Numbered from the stretch's first letter, positions 1-6,301 are shown. The stretch: DNA of 10,752 nt from Methanothrix harundinacea (GCA_002502785.1 DAQG01000113.1:1-10752), one strand, 5' to 3'. Made by a program: numbers and translations. The notes: a model not told the origin generated them from the sequence alone.

Positions 1-2
1 AA

Positions 3-197
3 GATTTCACTATGAAGAGGAGGACGACGGAGAGACCTTTGGAAGAGATCGAAGTCGAGCGGAATCGGCTGATAAGTAAGCTGAGATCACCTGGCGAAAG
101 ACCCTTCGCGGTTGTCAAGTTGCGCCAGCACACCCCGCAGCAAGCTGCGGGGATAATTCATCTGTTTACGCATTTTGGGGCAATTTTATGCACCTAA
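3..197 (+). pseudogene. Transposase C-terminal remnant (IS4/IS5-like DDE family)
   Basis: The reading frame is open from the window edge. Residues up to about position 119 contain the pattern RNRLISKLRSPGERPFAVVK, which resembles the C-terminal part of IS4/IS5-superfamily transposases, where a GERPFAVIK-like stretch follows the last catalytic region. After the VVK the frame no longer resembles the family: the usual RVF...GH...T tail is replaced by HTPQQAAG, and the frame stops at 195-197. The break coincides with a perfect GC-rich palindrome (133-152). Most of the transposase would lie to the left, outside the window. I read this as a decayed or interrupted insertion-sequence end; it could instead be the true 3' end of a divergent family member. 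Confidence 0.55.
133..152. repeat. Perfect GC-rich palindrome (hairpin)
   Basis: CCCCGCAGC, AA, GCTGCGGGG form a perfect 9-bp inverted repeat with almost no loop. It sits exactly where the transposase-like frame loses similarity. It may be part of the mobile-element end, an insertion target or a terminator. The half-site CCCCGCAG recurs at 255-262. Confidence 0.6.
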
Positions 198-614
198 TAG
201 TGCAGCATGTTCGAAGATTGTCCTAAAAGCCAACACATAAGGTGTCAAAGGTGGCCCCGCAGTTTTGCAGTGTATTATAAATACCGGTACTTTTATGACC
301 CTCTGGCCCATTGAAGATGCATAGTTGCGAAAGAGGCCAAAAACGAGAGGCTCCATAATACCTCACACCTTTCGAAACCATCTCAGATATTAAAATAAAG
401 AATCTTTATTATAATAACGTTGTATAAGTTAATATGACATGATGAGGATCGACCCACAGAGAAGCTGATCCGAGGCCTAATGAAAGCTGAATTGGTGCGG
501 GGGAACTCACCCCGCACCTAAGTGGGTTTGACCGACTCCAAATTGTCCTTCACTACGACCTTGTTGGGATGGTCGGGCCGAGAACCTTCTCCTAAGGAAA
601 ATTAATCGAAATCC
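198..614. other. Noncoding AT-rich region, no gene found
   Basis: No convincing reading frame is present on either strand. Positions 385-440 are strongly AT-rich and include TTTATTATAATAACG (about 404-418), which could serve as an archaeal TATA element for plus-strand transcription starting near 435-445. Downstream of it are several possible stems: 446-457 with 522-533 (two mismatches), 494-502 with 510-518 (perfect), and 556-560 with 571-575 (perfect). These could belong to an unrecognised small RNA or to the 3' untranslated region of the minus-strand operon that ends at 615. Confidence 0.4.
494..518 (-). terminator. Hairpin downstream of the minus-strand operon
   Basis: GGTGCGGGG (494-502) and CCCCGCACC (510-518) are a perfect 9-bp inverted repeat with a 7-nt loop, about 100 nt beyond the stop of the last minus-strand gene. 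No strong T-run follows on either strand, so the terminator role is tentative. T-rich DNA just after the stop (TTAATTTTCC on the minus strand) may be the actual archaeal stop signal. Confidence 0.35.
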
Positions 615-1130
615 TCAAACACAAGTCTTCCGATTTCCCTTGTTGACCTTCCCATTGCTATCGGACTGGATGAAAATTCCCTTGAGGGTGTTTTCTGTAG
701 CAGTTCCGGTGGTCATAGTTGAGACGAGGACGCCGTTCATGAGGGAGTGAATCTCAAGCTCGACCTCGTCACCTGACGCTGATCCAAAGACCACTCCGTT
801 CCAAGGCTTCCGGACATCGGAGTTGGCTGCACCAAAGAGGGTATCCTCCGACTGGTAGATGACCATCGAAATTGGGACATAATCCATGTTCACGATCCAG
901 GTCCCTTCGAGGCTCTGAACCACTGAGGTTGCTGTCTCTTCATCTACTGTGACATCTTCCGTGATTACCGTCTCGACGTCGATGTCCACGATTTCCATCG
1001 GTTCGACCACCTCTGTAGGTCCGGTTTCGCTGTCTTTCATTGTTATGTTTGAGTCTTCAGCTATTGAAAGTCCTGATATGAGGGTGGTTGTGATGAGCAG
1101 CACTGATAGGGCGATACTTCTAAGGTTCAA
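615..1130 (-). CDS. Exported small beta-rich protein, function unknown
   Basis: The 171-residue protein has an N-terminal signal sequence (basic start, hydrophobic residues about 5-22, SIAED cleavage area). An acidic, Thr/Val-rich linker follows (about 25-70), then a C-terminal beta-rich part beginning SLEGTWIVN (about 73-81), with IYQSEDTLFGAAN and a Gly-rich middle. The GTW pattern and alternating strands suggest a small lipocalin-like beta-barrel outside the membrane. I believe similar exported proteins occur in Methanothrix, but this is from memory. The start is TTG at 1130; no in-frame ATG gives a comparable signal peptide. It lies 56 nt after the rhodanese gene on the same strand and is probably the last gene of the ars operon. 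The last residues (GNRKTCV) are basic and abrupt, so a small 3' frameshift is possible. No catalytic motif is visible. Confidence 0.7.
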   Translation of the reverse strand: MNLRSIALSVLLITTTLISGLSIAEDSNITMKDSETGPTEVVEPMEIVDIDVETVITEDVTVDEETATSVVQSLEGTWIVNMDYVPISMVIYQSEDTLFGAANSDVRKPWNGVVFGSASGDEVELEIHSLMNGVLVSTMTTGTATENTLKGIFIQSDSNGKVNKGNRKTCV

Positions 1131-1186
1131 TGCTGTTCCACTGCCAAGGAAGTTCGATTTCGTTGAGACTTGTCTCTATCCTTTTT

Positions 1187-2146
1187 TCAGTTCTGATGGC
1201 TCAGCCAGTCGTTCCAGGTGTAGAGCCTGGCGTCGTACTCTTGTAGCATCAGGGCGTACCAGACGATGGATGCCTGGCCTCCGTTCTTAGTATAGACGGC
1301 GACCGGAAGATCCCCATTGAGGTCAACGAAGATCTCGGCGAGAGCCGAATCGTCCTTGATCCAATCGCCTTCGATCACTCTGTTGTAGTCGATGTTGATC
1401 GCTCCTTCAATGTGACCTGCTGCGAACTGATCTGGGGACCTAGCGTCAACAACCATAAACACGCCATCGGAGATGGTCTCGTAATCTGCGAGGAGCTCTG
1501 GCCGGGGGTTGGCTGAGTAGTTGGCAGCAGGCCTCGTCGTCATGGACCCTGTCATGGGGAGTCCTGTAGCCGGCTCTTGGAGGATCTGGACGTTCTGGTG
1601 GCCCAGGTACTTCATGATCCAGAATACGAAGGTCTCATCGCCACAGGAGAAGCAGTCGCCGTAAATGACCAGATCGTCCTCCTCGGTGATCCCGGCGTTC
1701 CCGATAACATTGGCTAGATCGGCCAACGGCTTGAGAGATCCATCGCTTTGGATCAGACTCTTTGAGGGGAGCTGAATCGATCCCTCGATGTACTTAGATC
1801 CCTTGGGCGAAGTGTTGCTGACGTAGACGATCACGGGCTCTGAATCACCATCAAGCTTCTCACGAAGTTCCTGAGCGGATATGGACGAGGAGAAAAGATC
1901 ATCATCACCATCCGAACCAGCTTCAGTTGCAACTTCAGCACTTGATCTTTCTTCAGCACCATTTCCATTTACTGTGCCGCTCGATGTGGATGCCTCGTTC
2001 GATGATTCACTCATCGAGTCCTCCAGCCAAGCTTGACCGCTCCAGGCGTCTGCACCTCCGCCACAGCTGCATCCGGCCTCTGCTCCGCTCGCAAGAGCGA
2101 TCATGACAATTAGAAGCGATTCAACCATCGCTAGTTTACTTCGCAT
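1187..2146 (-). CDS. Exported tandem rhodanese-like protein
   Basis: The 319-residue protein has a signal peptide (about 1-24) followed directly by GCSCGGG, with Cys26 and Cys28 at the predicted mature N-terminus. A Ser/Gly/Glu-rich linker (about 40-90) and two rhodanese-like domains (about 90-195 and 215-319) follow. The second domain has the typical VVDARSPDQFAAGHIEGAINI. Neither domain has the canonical catalytic loop: the second reads YTKNGGQAS, with Thr where the active Cys is expected, and the first carries a CFSC pair (Cys165, Cys168). It may therefore carry sulfane sulfur, do thiol-disulfide chemistry or bind metalloid rather than act as a classic thiosulfate sulfurtransferase. Its start overlaps the acr3 end by 16 bp, implying co-transcription and coupled translation. 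AAGGAGTG at 2155-2162 supports the ATG at 2146. Family assignment is firm; function is inferred. Confidence 0.85.
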   Translation of the reverse strand: MRSKLAMVESLLIVMIALASGAEAGCSCGGGADAWSGQAWLEDSMSESSNEASTSSGTVNGNGAEERSSAEVATEAGSDGDDDLFSSSISAQELREKLDGDSEPVIVYVSNTSPKGSKYIEGSIQLPSKSLIQSDGSLKPLADLANVIGNAGITEEDDLVIYGDCFSCGDETFVFWIMKYLGHQNVQILQEPATGLPMTGSMTTRPAANYSANPRPELLADYETISDGVFMVVDARSPDQFAAGHIEGAINIDYNRVIEGDWIKDDSALAEIFVDLNGDLPVAVYTKNGGQASIVWYALMLQEYDARLYTWNDWLSHQN

Positions 2147-3222
2147 TCGGTATGCACTCCTTGAAAGTACCTATCTTTGAGATACAGCGATACGTTCACC
2201 AGGCTTATCAAAACGGGAACCTCTACCAGGGGCCCTATCACCGCCGCAAATGCCTCTCCGGAGTTGATGCCGAATACAGCGACTGCCACGGCGATGGCCA
2301 GCTCGAAGTTGTTGCTGGCGGCGGTGAAGGAGAGGGCCGCGGTATTTTCGTAGCTGACGCCCATCCTGTAAGAAATGTAGAAGGCCACGAGGAACATCAG
2401 CAGAAAGTAGATGATGAGAGGTATAGCGATCCTCACCACGTCGAGGGGAAGCTCGACTATGTACTCGCCCTTGAGGGAGAACATGACGATGATGGTGAAG
2501 AGGAGGGCGATGAGGGTCAGGGGAGATATCCGAGGGATGAACCTCTCCTCGTACCAGGCCTTTCCCCTCCTCCTGATCAGAACGAACCGGGTGATGATCC
2601 CCGCAAGGAACGGTATCCCTAGATAGATGAAGACGCTTCTCGCGATCTCTCCGATGGTTATCGCCACCACAAACCCCTCGGCTATCCCGAGGATCGGCGG
2701 CAGAACGGTGATGAAGACGTAGGCGTAGACCGAGTAGAAGAGGACCTGGAAGATGGAGTTGAAGCCCACAAGGCCGGCACAGTACTCGGTGCAGCCGCAG
2801 GCGAGCTCGTTCCAGACGATCACCATGGCGATGCATCTCGCGATCCCGATCAGAATCAGACCCACCATGAAGTGGGGGTAGTCCCGGAGGAATATGACCG
2901 CGAGGCCGAACATCAGGACCGGCCCCACGCCCCAGTTCAGAAAGAGGGATAGGCCCAAAACCTTCGTGTCCCTGAAGACCTCACCCAGCTCCTCGTACTT
3001 CACCTTGGCCAGGGGCGGGTACATCATCAAGATGAGGCCGAAGGCGATGGGGATCGATGTGGTCCCCACCGAGAAGCCGGTTATCAGCTCCGAGACACCA
3101 GGGAAGAAGTAGCCCATCCCGATCCCCAGGATCATCGCTCCAAAGATCCAGACCGTCAAAAATCTGCTTAAAAGAGGGAGCCTGGACTTTTCTTTCTCTA
3201 TCTCGTTTTTTTTCTCGTTCAT
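2131..3222 (-). CDS. acr3: Acr3-family arsenite efflux permease
   Basis: This 363-residue polytopic membrane protein (about ten hydrophobic segments) matches Acr3 of the BART superfamily, which exports As(III), and in some members Sb(III), using ion gradients. Diagnostic stretches include RFLTVWIFGAMILGIGMGY near the N-terminus, GIARCIAMVIVWNEL (about 126-140) and GLVGFNSIFQVLFYSVYAYV just after it. Cys130 is the conserved membrane cysteine needed for arsenite transport. The next loop is unusual: it reads ACGCTEYCAG, adding Cys142, Cys144 and Cys148 where other Acr3 proteins commonly have a KGD-like segment. The ATG at 3222 is preferred, with GGAG ten bases upstream; a TTG at 3231 would add three residues but lies too close to that site. 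It lies between arsR and the rhodanese-like gene in one operon. Confidence 0.95.
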   Translation of the reverse strand: MNEKKNEIEKEKSRLPLLSRFLTVWIFGAMILGIGMGYFFPGVSELITGFSVGTTSIPIAFGLILMMYPPLAKVKYEELGEVFRDTKVLGLSLFLNWGVGPVLMFGLAVIFLRDYPHFMVGLILIGIARCIAMVIVWNELACGCTEYCAGLVGFNSIFQVLFYSVYAYVFITVLPPILGIAEGFVVAITIGEIARSVFIYLGIPFLAGIITRFVLIRRRGKAWYEERFIPRISPLTLIALLFTIIVMFSLKGEYIVELPLDVVRIAIPLIIYFLLMFLVAFYISYRMGVSYENTAALSFTAASNNFELAIAVAVAVFGINSGEAFAAVIGPLVEVPVLISLVNVSLYLKDRYFQGVHTECEVN

Positions 3223-3255
3223 CGATCTCAAACTCCGATATTGACAGAGGATCGT

Positions 3256-3657
3256 TCAGCCATCCACCATCAGCCCCGCCAGGTTCATCATCTCGATGAC
3301 CGCGCCCTCTGAGAGACGGTATCGGGACCACTTTCCGTCCTTTCGCTCTTTCACCAAGCCTGCCCTCTTCAGGATAGATAAATGGTGAGATGTGGATGAT
3401 TGCGGTCTGTCGAAGGCGGTCATGATCTCGCAGACACAGAGCTCGCCCTCTCTTAGGAGATGGAGGATCGCAAGCCTGAAGGGGTCGGACATCGCCTTGA
3501 AGACCTCGGCCTCGGCAGCCAGAGCGGCCTCGTCAATGCTCTCGGTAAAGGTCTGAAGCTTTCGAGCAGCATTCTTGGCTTTGCACCGGTCTCCCGTCAG
3601 CTTCGCCAGCCTTTCAACGCACGGATCCAGGGGTTCAGGTTCTACGGCTTGCGTCAT
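3256..3657 (-). CDS. arsR: ArsR-family arsenic-responsive repressor
   Basis: The 133-residue protein carries a winged-helix ArsR/SmtB domain (about 48-118): FKAMSDPFRLAILHLLREGE, then ELCVCE with Cys74 and Cys76, the recognition helix QSSTSHHLSILKRAGLV and the wing ERKDGKWSRYRLS. The CVC pair corresponds to the alpha-3 metalloid site of classic ArsR proteins, where As(III) or Sb(III) binding releases the operator. An N-terminal extension holds Cys13 and Cys25, which could be a further thiolate ligand set. The gene follows the zinc-ribbon gene by 10 nt and precedes acr3, so it probably autoregulates its operon and perhaps the divergent one. ATG 3657 is chosen; a TTG at 3696 also has a GGAG seven bases upstream and would add 13 residues while overlapping the neighbour, so the start is uncertain. 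Confidence 0.93.
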   Translation of the reverse strand: MTQAVEPEPLDPCVERLAKLTGDRCKAKNAARKLQTFTESIDEAALAAEAEVFKAMSDPFRLAILHLLREGELCVCEIMTAFDRPQSSTSHHLSILKRAGLVKERKDGKWSRYRLSEGAVIEMMNLAGLMVDG

Positions 3658-3667
3658 ACCTATCAGC

Positions 3668-3811
3668 TCAGCAGCAAGAGCACCCGCCGGAGGCAAGGAG
3701 CATCTCCATCTCCTTTTTCAGACATTCCTCGCATATCTTCACCCGCCCCCTCTCCCGGTGCTTCGCCTTGAAGAGGTGATCCGAATCTTTGCCGCATATC
3801 TCGCATCTCAT
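3668..3811 (-). CDS. Small Cys4 zinc-ribbon protein with Cys-rich tail
   Basis: The 47-residue protein starts MRCEICGKDSDHLFKAKHR and contains two CxxC pairs (Cys3/Cys6 and CEEC at about 28-31), the layout of a minimal zinc ribbon or treble clef. It ends in GGCSCC, adding three cysteines. It is the first gene of the minus-strand ars operon, ten bases before arsR. ATG 3811 is preceded by CAGGAGAA with a rather long 12-nt spacer. A GTG at 3874 would add 21 residues with no family features and lies close to the presumed transcription start, so I reject it. The size, position and terminal cysteine cluster suggest a zinc or As(III)-binding accessory such as a metalloid chaperone or ArsR partner. 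This is inference; I do not recognise a named family. Confidence 0.75.
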   Translation of the reverse strand: MRCEICGKDSDHLFKAKHRERGRVKICEECLKKEMEMLLASGGCSCC

Positions 3812-3896
3812 CTGCGTTCTGTTCTCCTGATGACGATTGCTTCGTTGTATCTCCTTTTGCCAGAAGGGCTCCACATAAGCCTCTCAATTCAGAGTC

Positions 3897-3922
3897 ATAT
3901 CAAATCATTTCGATATATAAGA
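3897..3922 (-). promoter_or_regulatory. Candidate promoter and ArsR operator of the minus-strand ars operon
   Basis: On the minus strand CTTATATATCG (about 3912-3922) is a good archaeal TATA element about 100 nt upstream of the first start codon at 3811. It overlaps a dyad on the plus strand, ATATC (3897-3901), ten bases, GATAT (3912-3916). A repressor bound there would block TBP/TFB, a plausible arrangement for ArsR. Both roles are predicted from sequence and position only. Confidence 0.5.
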
Positions 3923-4015
3923 TTGTTGATTCCCTCCGCCTTCATGCCAGGCATCCGTATCTGGCAGTTTAATTCTGATTTTGGTTATTAATTCTAATTT
4001 TTGTAGCTCAAACTA

Positions 4016-4040
4016 ATGCTATATCTGACATATATAGCAT
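4016..4040. promoter_or_regulatory. Perfect 9-bp inverted repeat with embedded TATA
   Basis: ATGCTATAT (4016-4024), CTGACAT, ATATAGCAT (4032-4040) form a perfect 25-bp dyad in the AT-rich DNA between the divergent operons. The core ATATCTGACAT (4021-4031) recurs with one change as ATATCCGACAT at 4095-4105, next to the presumed plus-strand TATA box. This is consistent with two binding sites for a dimeric regulator, either ArsR or the helix-turn-helix/Fe-S protein encoded downstream. Confidence 0.5.
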
Positions 4041-4094
4041 AATTTCGTCTTAAAATCGATATTATGTTTAGTTAATTGATGTCAATGGATAGAG

Positions 4095-4115
4095 ATATCC
4101 GACATCTATATATAC
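4095..4115 (+). promoter_or_regulatory. Candidate promoter of the plus-strand operon
   Basis: CTATATATAC (4106-4115) fits an archaeal TATA box. A start of transcription about 25 bases downstream would fall near 4136. The half-site ATATCCGACAT (4095-4105) directly upstream repeats the core of the 4016-4040 dyad and overlaps the region where TFB would bind, so it may be an operator. Confidence 0.45.
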
Positions 4116-4135
4116 GAGCGTCGTCCTCCAAGAGG

Positions 4136-4277
4136 TTGCTTCGGCCAAATGGGCGAAATCCGATGTATTTAGAGATCCAACTTTGTGGATATATGGGCCC
4201 AAGACCGCGGCATAGATGCGGTCGGCTGAAGCTTTCGATCTGTGGTGTGAGAAAAAGTGGGGTTAAGATCAAAACAA
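4136..4277 (+). other. Putative 5' leader with hairpin
   Basis: About 140 bases separate the presumed transcription start from the first gene, long for an archaeal leader. It contains the stem GACCGC (4203-4208) with GCGGTC (4218-4223), 6 bp perfect with a 9-nt loop; a short CCTC/GAGG stem (4125-4135) lies just upstream of its start. No known riboswitch class is recognised. Confidence 0.3.
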
Positions 4278-4847
4278 ATGTGGGAGTTGGTAAGCATAAC
4301 GCATCTGACCAAGATTAAACTTTCTGCCCTGGTTATGGGCGCAGTCATGGTGGCAGGTCTCATCGCCACCGTCTCCGCAGCAGAGTACTCCGTCGGATCC
4401 GAACCCGATGACTGGTGGACCGTATACCCCGACCAGCATCCGGACGCCGGCTCCGAGGTCGACCATCCCCAGTGGGTCCTGGACGAACTCGAAGATAAGC
4501 CGATCCTTATCCTGGACCACAGCACCAACTGCAAAGCCTGCATCGACCAGGAGGCTGCCTCCGATGCAGTTTTGGAGGATGTCGGTGAAGAATCTATAGC
4601 CTACGAGAACCTGATAGCTGAACCCAGCAACGAGAGGGCGGCCAGTCTCTTCGACGTCTATGACCCCAACGGAGGAAAGCCGTACATCCCCTTGACTATC
4701 ATAATCACTCTGGTTGAGGATGAGGATGGAAACGTCGTGGTCGGATGGCACAGCGCCGAGGATGATACCGGTGAAGACTGGCTCTCATCTTACGTCCAGG
4801 ATGCCGTCGATTATCACGAGGAGAACGTCGGGGACTGGGACGCGTGA
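4278..4847 (+). CDS. Exported thioredoxin-like protein (CKAC)
   Basis: The 189-residue protein begins with a signal sequence (about 13-34, ending VSAAEY) and continues with a thioredoxin-like fold. PILILDHSTNCKACIDQEA places the redox pair Cys85-Lys-Ala-Cys88 after a beta strand, as in thioredoxin-family active sites, and KPYIPLTIIIT (about 139-149) matches the cis-proline strand. The long acidic C-terminus suggests an extracytoplasmic location. The next gene, six bases downstream, encodes a thioredoxin-CcdA fusion that could keep this protein reduced, so the pair looks like an exported thiol-reducing system. Its target is unknown; candidates are the exported rhodanese-like protein or arsenic compounds. 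ATG 4278 is chosen; a GTG at 4257 would add seven residues ahead of the signal peptide. Confidence 0.82.
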   Translation: MWELVSITHLTKIKLSALVMGAVMVAGLIATVSAAEYSVGSEPDDWWTVYPDQHPDAGSEVDHPQWVLDELEDKPILILDHSTNCKACIDQEAASDAVLEDVGEESIAYENLIAEPSNERAASLFDVYDPNGGKPYIPLTIIITLVEDEDGNVVVGWHSAEDDTGEDWLSSYVQDAVDYHEENVGDWDA

Positions 4848-4853
4848 TCGGAG

Positions 4854-6251
4854 ATGAGATCTGATCACAAACATTTTTTAATTGTAGGAGCACTGACCCT
4901 TTTAATCGTTCTCGTCGCCCTCTTCTCATTGAATTCGACCCTCGGATCTAGCGCGGAGCCGATCCCGGCACCCGACTTCGAGGCTGCGGACCTTAACGGT
5001 GTAAACTTCTCCCTGAGCGACTTTGAGGGAGAGGTGGTCGTCCTTCACATAACGAACATAGAAAGCCCGCTATGCGTCGAGTGTGAGAAGACCCTGGCCG
5101 CCCAGATCGGCGAGCTTCAACGGCTGGTGGAGAATAAGCCCGACGTGAACCTCATAACCCTGAACGTCCGGAAGAACCCCTACTCAAAAGACGGCATGAC
5201 CCTTTCGCAGAGCTGGTGGGACGCCGACGTCAGCTGGATCTGGGCCGAGGACTTCGAGCCTTACGAGATCGCCGGCAAGTACGTCGACTTCACCAACTTT
5301 GAAGGAGGGTTCTCCGACCCCACCATCCTCCTGATCGACAGAGATGGGATGGTGGCGGGCGTCTATCACGTCTACCAGCTGGGCCGAGGAGAGATCGACG
5401 GGATCCAGGATGCAGAGGCCCTTCAAGCTAAGGTCGAGGCTCTGGAGAGGGGCGAATGGGCCGGGATGGAGGGGAGCGTATCAATTCAGAATATCACGTT
5501 CCTCGGGATGTTCGGCCTCGGGGTCATCACCTCCTTCTCGCCCTGCTCTCTTGCCCTGCTCATCGCCATGTTCTCCTACATCATGACCTCTCGAAGAAAG
5601 AGGGTTCTCTCTGACGACCAGGATTACGGCTCCTCGTCGAGAGAGGGGCTTTTGATCGGGGTAGCCTTCACCCTGGGCATGGCGATCGTCTTCTTCGTGG
5701 TGGGCCTCTTCATATCCAATCTGGGGGTATTCGTCCGGGACTCCCGGTTCTTCGACCTCGCTGCCGGGGCGATCCTGGTGATCCTGGGGATCAACGTCTT
5801 CAAGCCCATCGGCGAGATCATCGAGCCGATCAAGGCCCGACTCCCTTCAAGAGGAGAAGAGGATTTCAGGGAGAAGAAGGGCTTCATGGAGAGGGCTGTG
5901 AACCTGTCCATCGGCCTCTTCAAACACTCCGTCTTCATCGGGGCCTTCACCTTAGGTGTCTTCTTCGCCCTGGGCTGGGCTCCTTGCGCCGTCTCCCTGG
6001 TATTTCCAGCCCTGATATGGCTGATGTCTCAGGATATATCGGTACTGACAGGAGGTCTGATGCTCTTCGTCTTCGGGGTAGGTCACGGCGTTCCCATAAT
6101 CCCCATCGCCACCTTCAGCAGGTCCTTTGGGGGAAAGATGGGCGAGGAGTACCTGGCCATCGGGAAATGGGTAGTCAAATTCTTTGGGGTGATGATAATC
6201 GTCACGGGGCTCGTCTTTGCGGCCCGATACTTTGGTTATAAACTATGGTAG
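4854..6251 (+). CDS. Membrane thioredoxin-CcdA (DsbD-like) fusion
   Basis: The 465-residue protein has an N-terminal membrane anchor (about 8-30) and a redoxin domain (about 38-200): APDFEAADLNGVNFSLSDFEGEVVVLHI, active site Cys74-Val-Glu-Cys77, and a cis-proline region near SDPTILLIDRDG. The C-terminal CcdA/DsbD-type membrane domain (about 212-460) carries the paired SPCS (Cys231) and APCA (Cys378) motifs. In DsbD and CcdA these two membrane cysteines pass electrons from cytoplasmic thioredoxin to extracytoplasmic partners. Here acceptor and transporter are in one chain, with the redoxin domain first, unlike DsbD where flanking domains surround the membrane part. The likely partner is the exported CKAC protein just upstream. 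GGAG directly abuts ATG 4854, a poor spacing, so translation may be coupled to the preceding gene. It is possibly related to cytochrome c biogenesis CcdA, but no cytochrome genes are near. Confidence 0.9.
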   Translation: MRSDHKHFLIVGALTLLIVLVALFSLNSTLGSSAEPIPAPDFEAADLNGVNFSLSDFEGEVVVLHITNIESPLCVECEKTLAAQIGELQRLVENKPDVNLITLNVRKNPYSKDGMTLSQSWWDADVSWIWAEDFEPYEIAGKYVDFTNFEGGFSDPTILLIDRDGMVAGVYHVYQLGRGEIDGIQDAEALQAKVEALERGEWAGMEGSVSIQNITFLGMFGLGVITSFSPCSLALLIAMFSYIMTSRRKRVLSDDQDYGSSSREGLLIGVAFTLGMAIVFFVVGLFISNLGVFVRDSRFFDLAAGAILVILGINVFKPIGEIIEPIKARLPSRGEEDFREKKGFMERAVNLSIGLFKHSVFIGAFTLGVFFALGWAPCAVSLVFPALIWLMSQDISVLTGGLMLFVFGVGHGVPIIPIATFSRSFGGKMGEEYLAIGKWVVKFFGVMIIVTGLVFAARYFGYKLW

Positions 6252-6290
6252 CGGCCAAAAAGATGTGGTGGCGGCTACAAAATCTATGGT

Positions 6291-6296
6291 AGGTGG
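6291..6296 (+). promoter_or_regulatory. Ribosome-binding site of the HTH/Fe-S gene
   Basis: AGGTGG followed by TTAAG and ATG 6302 gives good spacing and selects this ATG over a GTG at 6293 that lies inside the site. Confidence 0.6.
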
Positions 6297-6301
6297 TTAA
6301 G

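Noticed and set aside
439..490. Possible C/D box small RNA (ATGATGA at 439-445, CTGA at 465-468 and 487-490)
   Set aside because: The C box is perfect, but the second half leaves only three bases between the C'-like and D boxes and there is no good terminal stem, so the guide layout fails.
1165..1187. GAGAC-TT-GTCTC hairpin followed by TTTTTT on the plus strand
   Set aside because: It has the look of a plus-strand terminator, but no plus-strand gene lies upstream; the arms are only 5 bp.
2152..2836. Long open frames on both strands over the acr3 gene
   Set aside because: They are rich in Arg, Pro and His, lack family features and lie fully inside acr3, whose product is clear; they are GC-driven shadows.
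3575..3991. Plus-strand frame of about 138 codons across arsR and the zinc-ribbon gene
   Set aside because: It is antisense to two recognised genes and its predicted protein has no recognisable pattern.
4072..4318. Short frames on both strands in the divergent control region
   Set aside because: Weak starts, no ribosome-binding sites and overlap with promoter-like dyads make coding unlikely.
6241..6301. Short repeats of ATGGTAG/GTGGTGGCGG between two genes
   Set aside because: The copies are too short and imperfect to support a repeat element or regulatory site beyond the ribosome-binding site.
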